NCBI GenBank assembly: GCA_003427395.1
Contig: BFEA01000053.1
Coordinates: 3,480,642 to 3,544,641, forward strand
DNA length: 64,000 bases
DNA from: Chara braunii
Lineage: Eukaryota; Streptophyta; Charophyceae; Charales; Characeae
Direction of reading: 5' to 3'
The position numbers were made by a program, and so were the translations under genes. Below, in pieces: positions 22,644 to 34,619 of this stretch (position 1 is the first letter of the stretch; the number at the start of each line of letters is the position of its first letter). The notes beneath the pieces are model-generated. The model saw only the letters and a list, made by a program, of their open reading frames with translations, searched no databases and was not told the DNA's origin.

Positions 22644-23748
22644 TCATTCCCACGGAGTGTCAAGGCGGGTCAGATCAGTCAAAGGAACGACCACTATGCT
22701 ATAGTTCTTAACGAAAGTCCTATAGTGGCCTGTCATTCCCAAGAAAGATCTCATCTCAGTGACAGACTGAGGACGTGGCCAATCACGAATGCTGGCCACC
22801 TTCGCGTCATCGGGCTTCAACCCTTCCACGGAGATCTCATGACCCAAGTACAAGACACGGGTGCGGCCAAACTCGCACTTCTCACCGTTGATCTTGAACT
22901 TGTGTTGTCGCAGGAGACTGAGGACCTTGTCCAGATGTGCAACATGCTCCTCAACAGTCTTACTAAAAATAAGTATGTCATCGAGGTACACGATGACAAA
23001 CTTATCTAAGTAGTCATGAAATATCCGATTCATAGCATGCTGAAAGGTACCAGGAGCATTGCAAAGGCCGAAAGGCATCACCACAAACTCGTACAGACCG
23101 TACCTGAAAGGCGGTTTTGTGTTGATCCTCGGGCCGGATTGCAATCTGATGGTACCCGGACTTCAGATCTATCTTACTGAAGTACCGACACCCTTGCACT
23201 CCATCTAACAGATCATCGATGCGCGGTAGGGGTTCTCTATTCTTTACAGTAATGGCATTGAGGCCCCTATAGTCAATGCACATCCTAAGAGTACCCTCCT
23301 TCTTCTTAGGTACGAATAGAACTGGAGACCCATAAGGAAAGACACTCGGCTGGATCCAACCCCTCTCTATGAGTTCCTTGAGTTGGCGGCGAAGCTCATC
23401 AAGCTCGCCTGGAGACATCCGATAGATCCTACCCTTCGGAATACTAGACCCTGGGTTAATCTCTATCGCGTGGACGACCTCCCTCTCAACAACCCCTGTC
23501 GGCTCTTCAAATAGATCAGGGTACTTAGCAACTACTCCCTCTATTTCCGGCGGCATTTTCACCAGCTCGCCTGCAGCAGAGACATAAACTAAATACATAC
23601 CCTCCTCCTGATTTTGCTTATTATAATTGTAGAACGGGGCCGCACACATGCACCCATAGGACTCAATCAGACTACTAGCTTTGAACTTATGTAATCTGGC
23701 GGTCCCTCCACCTAGCAAAGTGTTTGACCACTTTTCGGTCCCAGTCAA
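22644..23748 (-). pseudogene. Reverse transcriptase (chromovirus pol), frameshifted
   Basis: The first part (23748-about 23110) holds [56 protein letters not shown] and [16 protein letters not shown] with the first catalytic D. A one-base frameshift in HKTAF(R)YGLYEF moves the rest to the next frame: [30 protein letters not shown] (YLDD at 22977-22988) and RSFLGMTGHYRTFVKNYS. It copies element RNA into DNA in intact relatives. The N-terminal end of this frame overlaps protease in another frame, indicating a further shift near 23700. Confidence 0.93.
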
Positions 23749-24067
23749 ACTGGGGCTGTGCCACAGAGAGGTAGTACATACCTAGTAGCATATCCATTGG
23801 GAGTTCGTCACTTACTAGAAACGACACACGATGTCTCAAGTCCCCTCCCACGTACGGGAAACAACACTCAACATCCTGGAGGTAGTCGTTGACTACCATG
23901 CACTGTTTGTTGGCACAGGTCGACTCCACAGGTCGACTCAGGCGCTGCACTCGCCCCTGTAAACGCAGCCTCTCAACGCACGCGCGACTGATAAAGTTCC
24001 TAGTCGAGCAAGTATCATAATAGGCCCCGGCCTTGCGGCCGCCAATGACAACCTCGCTGACGAACAT
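23687..24067 (-). pseudogene. Retroviral-type aspartic protease (chromovirus pol)
   Basis: A 126-codon frame with GRKAGAYYDTCSTRNFISRA and, downstream, [21 protein letters not shown], the equivalents of the active-site loop and the ILGMDWL flap end of gypsy proteases. The active-site triplet is D-T-C (24008-24016) where the family has D-T-G or D-S-G, so catalysis is doubtful. It lies about 225 bp after gag in a different frame. Confidence 0.8.
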
Positions 24068-24291
24068 CTCACCCTAGGGGCTTTGGCTAATGCTGTCCAA
24101 GAAGCTAGCGGGTCTGATCTAAGACCACTCCACTTCTAGCTCCTCTAAGGACTCAAACACATTCATCGAACAGAGGCTCGATGGGTCTGAATGTGCTTGC
24201 GGGACGACGCTGGAGTCAGTAGCTTGGGCCATATCTCGAGATGGTGAGGGTGTCTCCACCACCTCGACCTTAGCAGGAACAACTACTATTC

Positions 24292-26064
24292 CTACTGGCC
24301 CGACGTGTTTCCCGGAACACTGCCTGAAGTACTGGCAACGTTGCTACCAACGGGATGAGAGGATCCCAGCACTTGCCCCATCGTAGGCGGGATCTTTTCT
24401 GTCACTTGCTTATTGCGGCACTTGAATTGGCTGTGGCCATATTGACCACAACGAATACAGGCCTGCCGTGAGTAACGATCTCTCCACACGTCCTCTGTGA
24501 GACCCGCTTTCTCCCATGGAGGATCGTTGGGGTCAACTTGACTCCTGGACCGGGAGCCTCCGCGGCGTCTACCGGTCGCCTTACCTTTTTGAGCAATGGC
24601 AGCGACTACTCCACCCTCTGAAGTTTCTACGCTGCCCGCCTCTGAACCTACTCCCTCCTGGAAGTGTTCATCTACTTCGATGGTGGAACCATCATTATCG
24701 ACAAACATCAAGCGACTCTTCGCCTTCCAGTTGGGAGACAGTGTCTTCTTTCTCCCATCCGTAGTGGGTGCTTGTCCATGCTCTATCTTAGCTTCAAGGT
24801 CTAGGGCCACCTTGCTGAATAAAGGAAAGTTGTGCATATTGATGTTGGCCTCTTTTGCCAACTGGTTCCTGAGAGGCTGAGAAAAGCATCTCAAGTACGA
24901 GGTGAGTAGGACCTGGGGGTCATAGCGCACCCCTGGGACACAGATCAAATGCTCAACAGCGTCAGTGGCTTCCCTTACTGACTTAAACTGCCTCGTGTGC
25001 AGTGTCAGGATCGCATCAGTGGCCCTTTGGGCCTCCTGAGGATCATGCCACCTTTCCTCCACTATCTTTAGGAAGTCCTCCAATTTCTGGGAGGCCGCCC
25101 AAGCGCGGAAGTCATGACCATACCCCTGGAGTTGTACTAAACCACTCAACCATCTTGCTGCACTACCCTCTAGGTAGGAGGCAGCCACAAGCACTTCTTC
25201 GTGCGGCAAGGTAAGTTTACACCTTACGTAGACCGGCACTGCCCTCAACCACGTGTCGAGGTTTTCGCCCCTCTTATCCCCTGTGAAAGGTTTGGGAGCG
25301 GCGATGGCTGTCTTTGGGACCCACTGTGTCTGTCCCTGTCCCTGCTCTACCACGGGTTGTGGACCCTGTGACACAGGTTGCTATGCCAACTGTTGGGGCT
25401 GTGTGCCCTGCAGCTGCACAGGCTGCGAGACAGCAGGCTGTGTGGTGATTGCAACCTGCAACGGAGTTTGGGTGTACACTGTCTGAACAGGAACCTGCAA
25501 ACTAGTCCCTGCTGATACCCCTCCTGACAGCGGCATGCCCAGGGTAATGATCGCAATCGATGATGGAGCTACATATGGGAATACCCCAGTCACCGGTGGG
25601 ACATAAGGAGGAGGATGTGCAACGGGCCAGGCACCAGGCCCGGACATTGGTGACGTGGCCTGCGTTCGCCCAACCAACAAGGCCAAACTTTGCTGGATAT
25701 CCTGAAGGATGGTTGTCTGATGGTCCAGCATCTTGACTACATTCATCAGGACCGACCGAACAAGTCTCACATCTTCTGGCACATTCGTCAGATCCATTTC
25801 CTCTAACTCACTAACGCCCGCTTGTCTACGTTGCATCCTGGCTCTTCTTTTGATCATTTTTTCTTTCTCCGCTTTTATCTTTCCTAAAGCATTTTGTAGC
25901 TGTGCCTCCTGGAGAACTGCCTCCTGTATGGCGATCTCCTCAGGAGTCAACAACAATGGCTGGCTCGCCATTACGCCAGTGGACTTCACCTGGGTCTGCG
26001 CGACCGTTGACCTGACAGACCCTGAACTACCGGCTTGAGAAGTCTGCATTGCTGAGGTAGACAT
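24292..26064 (-). pseudogene. Gag, one in-frame amber codon
   Basis: From the ATG at 26064 the frame runs to the stop at 24292 with a single TAG at 25381-25383; both parts are in the same phase, giving about 590 codons. The first part has a coiled-coil-like region (EEIAIQEAVLQEAQLQNALG, then a KAEKEKMIKRRARMQRRQ basic run) and a Pro/Gln-rich linker. The second part has a capsid-like segment (KPFTGDKRGENLDTWLRAV, ARWLSGLVQL, VREATDAVEHL) and a CCHC zinc knuckle, CIRCGQYGHSQFKC (24418-24459). It packages element RNA in relatives. The frame is open upstream of the ATG without another ATG. Confidence 0.88.
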
Positions 26065-26239
26065 GGCTTGCAAAACTGCGGCCTCACTGCTAGCCTCCGC
26101 TGCTCTAACCCTCCTCTGTTGTTGCTGCCTTTCCCTAAGCGGCGGAACATATGTCTGTCGCCCTCTGGTCCTAATGCCAAGTGGGCTACAGGGCGCCTTG
26201 CCGATCGCACGATTCGGTCGTCCGGATGCTGTTAGCCCC

Positions 26240-27505
26240 TATCGCTCATAAGCTATAGACCTGTACACAATCTGCATTAATGCACACTGAATGCCTACCG
26301 CAGCGTAGTGCACATACCAATCAAAGCAATTGGTTGCTATTTCATAATAGATATCAATTGAGGTCAACAGGTAAGTCAGATTCCTACAAACGAGACTATT
26401 TTTAGTCTGACTAGTCCGCAAACAGTAGCACCAGGGACAAGAAGCAGTTCTAACTAGTGCGGTCTGTCAGATGTCAATGGCTGTATACTTAACTAATCAA
26501 AACATAAAAATAGAATAATTTGTGTGGATAGAACAACATGGGATTTTCTCGAACTTATCACCTGGAATCAACCCCTCCCTTAGTTCTTCTGAGTATCACT
26601 TGACGTCAGCGTCCCTAACCAATCTGGAGAGCCTTGCGTGTCTAAAGGTGTGTGTCCGGCCCATCCCTGTGCCCCGAGTATCTGCTGAGCTGGCCAGCCT
26701 TGCACGTATATTTATCCTCGGCGTGCCGCGAGCCTTACATCACTGGCTGATCCACAGGCATTTTAACATCCGCCCCCAAGTGACATCAGGAATTATTTTA
26801 CGTCGCAGCAGGACGACGATCATAGCCAGTGATATCCCCTTCCCGTGTTTATTTATAGACGTCGGGTGCTCATCTTTCCTGTAGGGTTGGCCAGCCCAGT
26901 AGTACCCATCTAACAGCGCGGCAAGCCGAACAAAGGACAAGCAGCAAGGCATGCGTGCTCTACTCCCTGTGGGTTGGCATGGTGACCGTGACCCAATGCT
27001 TCGTCCAGGGCCCTTCAGAAAGCTCCGCCCATCTCCACCCAGATGCTCCACGTGAACATTGCCGACTCTCAAGGTTGAGCGCACTCGACACCTCACGATG
27101 AGAGGACTCTCAAGAAGGAACACACAACCTCACGGTAAGAAGTGTCGAAGAGGGTAGATAAGGTTAAGAGCAACATACCTCAATTAGTTGTCCCCAACCA
27201 CAGAGATAATCTCACCAGATGACCAAATGGCGATTGCGATGACCAGTCACTACATCGGCACAACCAGCATTATCTCGCCGTTCCACCTCAGCATCAATCG
27301 CACATTAGATAGTTCTCATCACACTGTCCAGACCACATACACCTCACGTAGCCTTCCTGGCGATCCCCTCACCTCCTGGGTCGCCTAAACACTCGTCTCC
27401 ACCCTCCTCACTACACACCACTTACGGCCAAACTCGCCCAACAGACCGCATGTATGTACCGCATAAGGCACAAGACAAGCGCCAGATGACCGCAATCGTA
27501 CCACA
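26240..27505 (-). other. Untranslated leader of the chromovirus
   Basis: About 1.27 kb between the primer-binding site and gag. Short frames such as those around 26522-27123 have no recognised motif. A long leader is usual between the 5' LTR and gag. Confidence 0.6.
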
Positions 27506-27517
27506 GCTCCGATACCA
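27506..27517 (-). other. Primer-binding site, initiator-Met tRNA type
   Basis: On the minus strand, 3 nt inside the 5' LTR, TGGTATCGGAGC matches 11 of 12 bases of the usual plant site TGGTATCAGAGC that pairs with the 3' end of initiator-Met tRNA. It fixes the element's orientation. Confidence 0.9.
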
Positions 27518-27520
27518 AAT

Positions 27521-28442
27521 TGCAAGGAAGATGAGCAATAGCGAACTTCAACAATCAAACAACATCATACATACGAGTCCAGATAGTCGTGACCTCGAAC
27601 CAACAGCAGAATTGCATCACGAGAATCACCAAATAAGAACACACCAAGAGTTCATAATCAACAATGCTGAAATAGTCCCATCATCATCAACGAAGAACCA
27701 GAGTTGATATCCTATCTGGCGCTCGGCACCCAGACTACATGTGGCAGATCCTATCTAGCCTATACTACGAAGCCGAAAGATGACGTCAACAACATTCCCG
27801 AAGTACGAGCATATGACGACCAATGTCGCACGCTTCCAGCACCAGGTATGTCTCACGCTACACTCACAACCTCGTTCCCCAACTCACAGATGCCACTAGC
27901 ACCCAAGGACCACCCTGCGCCTCACCCAACTTACAGCAGCGCAGCTCGGCTATGGCTGCGTGCTCCTTCCCTGCTCGCCCATGAGAGCGTAGGCGCCAGC
28001 CAGCAAATAGCGCAGCAGCAGCGCTTGCGCAGCATGCAGCCAGCACCCGAATCCCCAATGAGGAGGCAGGCCCTTCCCTATATCGAAGTGGCCTGCCTGC
28101 GTCCAGTCCTAGGAAGCTTCCAGTAGACCCCGGTAGCCTGAGGCCCAGCACGACGAGAGCAGGCCTTGGGCCTGGAGTGGTTGCATGTGCCCAACTGCCT
28201 TTTTTGGCCTGTGTTTGGCCCGATACCCGTATCCAGCCCAGGGCCTGCTTCGCATCCATTCACACAGTCGGCCCAGGGATTGGGTTCACTCAACCAACTG
28301 GCACTGCGCAACTGCCTGAATTTCCTTGAGTTGCGTGGTGGCCAGAAAAGGGCCCTGAGGCCGTCGAGCCTGCCTTCACTTAGGGCGGCCGACGGGCTGC
28401 AAAATGGGGCCTTATGGGGCTCATAGAGGCACTGGCCTCGCA
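27521..28442 (-). repeat. 5' LTR of the chromovirus
   Basis: A 922-bp repeat with TG...CA ends. It is longer than the other LTR mainly because of a short GCAGC-rich insertion near 28013-28032. The primer-binding site follows directly, so this is the 5' copy. Confidence 0.93.
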
Positions 28443-28941
28443 CAGGATTTAGGTGGCTCTTTATTCAGAAGCCTCAACCTCAGAAAGTACGAGAACGTGG
28501 TTCGAGGCACAGAAAGTGCACAACAAAAACAAAAATGAGAGATTGAGTGTATGACCCGGAGGGATGAGTGAGGACTCTTGATGAGTGCTGCCCATGATCC
28601 CTTAATGTGTACTTTCTAAGATCATTTTGAGTTCTCATTCTTCCCTCATTTATCCTTACCTTTGCTCGGGTCATATGCATTGGCTTGCTTGATGATTGTA
28701 TTTTCGGATATTCCTGTCACAGTTGTCAAAATTAGTAAATTGGCAAATTGATGTATGCATGACACACCAAAGTTTTATGATTATTATTTGCATGATCTTA
28801 GCTGTTCCGAATCAAAATAAAAGAGTCCTAAGACTGGGACCGGCGAAGACTGCAATTGAAGGATCTCGCTAGAAGTCGGACGCACACAATAGGAAGAGAT
28901 TTGCTATATTTATTTATTTTTTTATTGCAGACAAGCATAAA
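28443..28941. repeat. 499-bp direct repeat, right copy
   Basis: Begins CAGGATTTAGG at the base after the LTR and ends at ACAAGCATAAA. It contains a duplicate of the last ~104 bp of the 18743 ORF plus its 3' flank, without the rest of that gene. Confidence 0.92.
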
Positions 28942-29490
28942 AACCCTGCGTGATAGCATGTTGGCTTTCTGGTCGCTCGAAGTGGCCCGACTAGAAAAAG
29001 TGTGACAGCGCTTGGACATTCCCTCAATGGGCAAAGGTCCAAGGGTCGCAGCGCAGAGCATCCCCCTTACCGCCAAGGCCTGAGACTAAAAGAAGAAGAC
29101 TGCTTTCTCAACCGTGGTCGTCATGAGTCATGGGTTTCTAGGGTCCCCCTTATGCTATGCAATTTCCCATTCTCAAGCAAAACACTCATTCAACTCATTC
29201 CATTGCATCTTGTCCTCTTCCAATCTCTTCTCGTGGTTGATTCTCATTGGCCGGACCGACGGCCTATCTCAACAAGACTTTGCTCAAGGCTTCTTCCTTA
29301 AGCTCATGCTCATATCCATTTTCAACCAATCTCGGCAGACAACCATGCAAGGGGACCCTAATGCCAATTCTCAGTTCATCTTAGGATCTCCACCCCCTGT
29401 GGTAGGAGATCCCAAGGCCAATCTCAATCTAGAATCTCCTCTCCCTCTGGCAGGAGTCCTAGTGCAGCCACTGTTCCACCAGATCCCGAC

Positions 29491-29718
29491 TCAAAAATCT
29501 GACCAGCCACTGTGTCTCGGAAATGGTCCCCTTATCTGAACCCCATCCAAATCTTCCAGTTCAAGTGTGTTCACACCCACTCGCTCAGCCACCCAGTAAG
29601 GCCCTTTAAACCTTCTTTCCAACTGTCGGAACCACTTACTCTTAAGGGTCGAGTTCCTAACAAACACCAGCTCCCCCACCTGAAGTGGTCCCTTTCTGAT
29701 GTTCTTAAGTTGATCCAT
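29491..29718 (-). pseudogene. Ty3/gypsy integrase C-terminal fragment
   Basis: A 75-codon frame reads PLQVGELVFVRNSTLKSKWF, RRFKGPYWVAERVG, TLELEDLDGVQIRGPFPRH. The GDLVLVRN, RWxGPYxVxxR and YxLxELDG pattern is typical of the C-terminal part of gypsy integrases from a lineage different from the 19.7-28.4 kb element. No catalytic core is found next to it. Confidence 0.7.
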
Positions 29719-30244
29719 GGGTACGTTTCGGACGCCCGGACCGAGTTCCAGACAGTCCGGAGTACCATGACCGCGCGGACAGACGGTTCGGAGGGTCCGG
29801 AAGTTGCCAAATCCAGAGGATTTTTTTTTTCAAAAGCGGGTCGGCCTGGACCCTTCGTTGGGTCGAGGCCGACCCCATAAAATTGTCTCTAGTAATTTTT
29901 GGACCCGTTCGGTCTCTGCAGACGCGGCTAGACGCGCGCTTCTTAGGTTTTAGATTTATTTTTTTTTCATTCACTCTGGACTTTGAAGTCTTGGTGTTCC
30001 CTCGTTTTGTGAGGGAAATGGGGTTTGTTCGAATCGAAACTCCCCCCCGTCCCCCATTCAGCCCGCTGGTATGCTATCGAAACTCTCCCCCCCCGCCATT
30101 CACCCTAGAATGCGACGCGTTGTTGACGTTGGCATTGCAGCGCTTCCCCCATCGCCGTCGTCGTGGCCACTCCTGCCGTGTGCACGTGGTCGTCGTCATC
30201 GAGCCAACGTCGCCATCAGACACACACACACACATACACACAGA

Positions 30245-30278
<34 letters not shown>

Positions 30279-30700
30279 GAGAGAGAGAGGAGTCATGGAG
30301 AAGGGAAGAGTTGTGGATGACGCAGGAGATGCAGCGGAGGGAGGATGACGGCGGCTTAGAGGAGGGAGGATCTCGGAGACGAAGCGGACATCAAGGAGGA
30401 ATAGAGGGGTGCAAGGTGTTGGTCGTGCTGTGAAAGGATTGACACAAGTCACACCGATGAAAGCACCCTCGGCAGGGCAGCATACTCAATATCACCCACC
30501 TTGGCAGTTTTTTTTTGTTTTTTTTCCGGACCGTCCGTGTGCACTACGTCCAGAAGGTCTGGACCATGTTTAGAGTTTCGGACGTCCGAACCGTTCCAAA
30601 CATGTGCCCGGTTTCGGGTCCGGTCTAGTCCGGATTCGTCAAAAGCCAGCTTCGTTTTTGCATCTGCAAGGTACGACTGATTTTTATTAAGTGCCGGGGT
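29719..30700. repeat. Clusters of GGACCGTCCG-like words and a (CA)n tract
   Basis: 29730-29810 and 30520-30650 are dense in related short words (CGGACNGTCCG, GGTCCGG, TTCGGACGTCCGAA). GGGTCGGCCT and AGGCCGACCC at about 29838-29876 form a 10-bp stem. A (CA)n microsatellite lies at about 30222-30276. The words resemble the arms of the MITE at 57190, but no terminal repeats or target duplication were found. Confidence 0.5.
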
Positions 30701-33280
30701 AATGGGTGAAACCGCCGTGCCAAGTCCCTTTTTCGGGCCGGTTGCTTCACCCGAGGTACTGGCTCTTCGACTGTCCTTATCTTTCCCCTGCCCCTCCTTT
30801 GCCTTTGTCATCCCTTTGGATCAAAGCATCCCAAGACTCGCTCTCTCAAGCTCCAGCGTCCCTCACATCCTTTAGCAACCATAGGTATGGTTGCTAGCCT
30901 GCTGGCTTCATTGTCGATGGCGAGCGGAATTGTCGCCTTCTCTGCTTCCATCCTGGGGGACATAATCCTTCCCTTTCCCCGGGCGTTCAGGGCCTCTCTA
31001 CGATTGTCGACTCTCTCTTTTCCTCCTAGCCCAACTTCACCCTGTTCCTTTTTATGTTGATTTGCCCCCTTCTTGCCACTTCCACCACCTCTTACGAGGC
31101 CTGCTTTGGACAGATTCATCATTTCCTCTATTAACCTGGCCTTGTATTTTGTCGCCTTTCAGTTTATATCTGCTAGCTTCCGTCTTGCATCTGTCACCCT
31201 TACCCTTTTTGATAGTGCATCTCCCGACGCGTGCGGCTTCTGTTGGCTTCTTTTCCCATCTTCCTGCGCATCCTAGGTTTCTCGTTTGCTTCCTCTGCTT
31301 TTCTCTCGGTTATCCCCAGATACATTTTTACTTCCCCTTTCACCCACATCACGCTGGTCTGTTGCCCCTTGATCCCTCTGAATTCCATCGCTTTGCCCTA
31401 CGTAACCCCCAAATTTTGACCTCCCATGCTCCCATGAGCTCCATCTCTGCCACCTCGTTCATCCGCTAGAACAGACCGTGGTCGACCCGTCTCCCCATCT
31501 AACTATGGAGTGATACTCAATTTCCCACCAACAAGCTCACTAAATCGGTCTCACACCAGTACAGAGTGCAGATGGTTTGGACCAGTATGTCCTGTTGGAG
31601 CGGGTCCCTGCACTTTCTTAATGTCAACGTCTTCCTCTCCTTCTTATACCACCAATACATAGGCACCTGGGCCGCGGGTCTAACACCTCAAATTCTAGAG
31701 GTGCAAAATGAAAACTGGGCCGCCGATCAAATTTATCAACGGCGGGCCCAACATTTGACGTTTTGGCTTCGTTTTCTTGTGGTGACAAGTTTCGGACTGC
31801 AAGGTTGGGGTCACGTTCTTGTGGTTTAAGGACGATCTCAATTTTGTTTTGCAACAATCGTCACCACTAATTTGCCTCAATCCTTGCACAAATAAGAAGG
31901 AGTTCAACCGTTATGAGAACTTATTCCCTCCAGACTGGCAAAGGTATACCTATAGCAAGGGTCTTCTCGAAGGTCGCGCCTCTCGTAGGTGTTCAAAAAC
32001 GCCCATACCTCGCCACAGGTAGTAGATAGGGTTCACATCTATCACCGAGGACCTGTCCCAAATGTGAATGAACCCTTTCCATATTGCAATGCCTTACGCA
32101 CTCCATAGGCGTACTCTGCACCATGATTAGGTGTTGGATGGTCACCAGGCAGGCGATACTAAAAAGGGGCGGTGACAAGGGATTCTCCCACTCGATGTTG
32201 CCCTCGCGTTCGTACCATAGGAGTGATTCCAACAATTTTTTTTCCATGGTGGCTTTCCCTCTAAATTCTACGATGCCTTTGCACCCATTTTATTTTCGGG
32301 GCATCAAGAAGGGTCTTTCTCCGACCCACATCGGTAAAGGATCGACCCCCGGTCCCCACAAAGGGCCACGATTGTTTCGGTGTTGGTCGCGCCCCTAGAC
32401 AATAGTAAAGACCGGTGCCTCACGCATGAGTACCCCGTGGTGAATGCGGAGCATAACTGTCGGACTCATGCATGCTGACGGATTGTGCGCAAACTCTTCC
32501 AACACACTACTTATTATCGTGGCCCAAAATGTCATTAATTCTTCTGCTTTCCGGTCATGACACATCAATTCTTCCGCTTCCCGTCAACCAGCAACTTGCA
32601 GAAAGCCAATTTCACTTTACAGAACCAGTAAAGCAGCTCGGATTCGGTCACATCTGCGTACATTATCCTTGACCTGGAGAACCCTAGCGTGAACGAGTCC
32701 TCACCTTCTTCTTTGGTTATGCAGACCCCTTGAAGAACGATTGTTATCACCTTGGGTCGTGTGACCCTAAAGGATAGGTAAAAGGCGAAGCTTGTCACTT
32801 ACATTATATTCCTCATTCAGGAATACATACTGCTAACAATGAGGCCCCTACATGGTTCGATACTGCTTCTTCCGTATACCTGTTCTCCTGCAATCCCGTA
32901 CTCCTAAGAGTTCTTCCTACCCAGTACACCCCTTTGCCCTCTTTTTGTCTCGCAACTTCGATGGTCGGTTCTACCAAAGTAAGTAGAACCGCTTATTCCC
33001 CATCTAGGTGGTACGAATGATTACGTCCTGTCCTCTGTAGAGTACATACCCTTTGCGAGTTCTAGGTAGTCGAGGGGAAGCCATCTCCAATTTCCTGCAA
33101 CAAACCACCACCAGTCTCTTTTAGGTCCCCTTAATCTTGCTCGATTTCACCAACTTTCGGGTCCCCCGAACAACCAGGCTACCCCGCGCGTACCTGCCTT
33201 AGGAATATCCGTCGGTTCTCTTCCTGGCTCAACCATGGAGGTTCATTTAATAGTTCTTGTGGTTGGTTCAATTTGAACAG
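30701..33280. other. No gene recognised apart from one TIR element
   Basis: Minus-strand frames at 30808-31122, 31993-32247 and 32565-32798 (for example NIEWENPLSPPLFSIACLVT) could be remains of a decayed element, but I cannot assign them. A perfect 9-bp stem, CGGTTCTAC with GTAGAACCG and an 8-nt loop, lies at about 32963-32988. Confidence 0.35.
31643..31830. mobile_element. TTAAACCAC-type inverted-repeat element, diverged
   Basis: The left end reads CTTATACCACCAATACA; the right end, reverse-complemented, reads CCTTAAACCACAAGAACG. Inside is CCGATCAAATTTATCAACGG, nearly identical to a segment of the fold-back element at 37404. It is judged a diverged, non-coding member of the same family. Confidence 0.5.
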
Positions 33281-33298
33281 TCAACACACACACACACA

Positions 33299-33329
<31 letters not shown>

Positions 33330-33645
33330 NNNNNNNNNNNNNNNNNNNNNNNNNNNNNNNNNNNNNNNNNNNNNNNNNNNNNNNNNNNNNNNNNNNNNNN
33401 NNNNNNNNNNNNNNNNNNNNNNNNACACACACACACAGAGCGAGAGCGAGAGAGAGAGAGAGAGAGAGATGAGGGTTGGGGAAGGGGAAGTCGGCGGAAG
33501 ATGGAGCGAGGTTTTTCTTCATTTTGTTTTTTTTTTTACCGTTTCTATCGTGCGTGTGTGTGAGAGAGAGAGTCGTGTGTGTGTGTGTGAGTATGTATGT
33601 GTACGAGAGAGAGAGAGAGAGAGAGTCGTGTGTGAGTGTGTGTGT

Positions 33646-33702
<57 letters not shown>

Positions 33703-33720
33703 TTGGGGCGAGGGGACGGG
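33281..33720. repeat. (CA)n, assembly gap, (GA)n and (GT)n microsatellites
   Basis: A CA tract runs into 95 Ns (33330-33424) and out into CA then GA; (GT)n and (GA)n tracts follow at 33555-33700. A non-repetitive segment at 33472-33555 (GGGGAAG, GTCGGC, GTTTTTCTTC, TTTTACC) resembles 36299-36370. Confidence 0.9.
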
Positions 33721-33759
33721 TTGGGGGTGTGTGGGGGGGAGATGTGCGTGTGTGTGTAA

Positions 33760-34600
33760 TGTTTCCTTAAGAAAGGCTCATGCGACCGTGCCGCAACATG
33801 TTGTGTTATAACGCGTACCCTAGGAACAACATCATCAAAAAGCATCATTCTGTCATATAATGCACCGAAGCACAAATAATGAGTGTTGACAACCACTCAG
33901 AAATTTAAACCGACAACAATTTACTGAAAACAAGTCCTGACGAAATCACCCAAACAGGACACTGTCATTCCCCCTTGGGAAAGCAAGGAAGGGTAAGGAA
34001 GAGAGGAGGAAAGCACGAACAACAATTTTCAGAAACGAAGAAGAGGCACTCAATCACCAATATACTGCAAAAAAGGCTAAAAGGGGAGGACGAGAATATT
34101 CAACATCACACCGGTGTGTATAATAACCATCGTGAAAGATAGGACATGTGAAATCAAAACCGTGAACTGGTAGGCTCCTCGTCACACCCCTACGTGTTGC
34201 CTCCACCAATTTAAACAGTGAACACTACAACTAGTGGGCGTGATATATTTCCAAAGAAGCCATGGACATCCCCCAACTCAAATCTGAGCATTCTCCACCT
34301 CCACTACTATTTATAACAAAACGTCCCACTAAACATCGCTATACCAAGCCGCGTCGTCGAACACATCATTTTTGGAAGAAGCGTCCTTCATCCCGAGTGC
34401 GCAGAAAATGCTGGTTGCACAAGCACAGCCCATGTGGCGCGAGACCCGTACCCACGAAAAACATCAAGGGAAGTGAAGGGGGACTTCCTATCAGCAGATC
34501 GTGCAAAACAAGCGTCCATGCTCAATCCTCCTCATCCTGCAAAGAGGTACCTTAGCGCCTCCTCCCATTACACATCTCCAATTCAAAAGCAACGGGGTTA
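33760..34600. other. No gene recognised
   Basis: Unique-looking sequence with only short frames and no motif. Confidence 0.35.
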
Positions 34601-34619
34601 CCAACCGTATCGAATACCC

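Larger units (their letters stand above)
19697..28442 (-). mobile_element. Ty3/gypsy chromovirus, full length, inactive
   Basis: An 8.75-kb LTR retrotransposon transcribed on the minus strand. In element order: 5' LTR 27521-28442, tRNA-Met primer site 27506-27517, gag 26064-24292, protease 24067-23687, reverse transcriptase and RNase H about 23560-22170, integrase about 22090-20900, chromodomain-like tail 20881-20639, polypurine tract 20614-20602, 3' LTR 20601-19697. The order PR-RT-RH-IN and the chromodomain-like tail place it with chromoviruses. It is dead: a stop in gag, frameshifts near 23700, 23110, 22410 and 20880, and a TGA at 22644. It lacks a 5-bp target duplication and instead lies between 499-bp direct repeats. 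Confidence 0.93.

Noticed and set aside
29719-30700. A fourth MITE with GGACCGTCCG arms
   Set aside because: The words match the style of the 57190 MITE, but the conserved core, terminal repeats and target duplication are missing.
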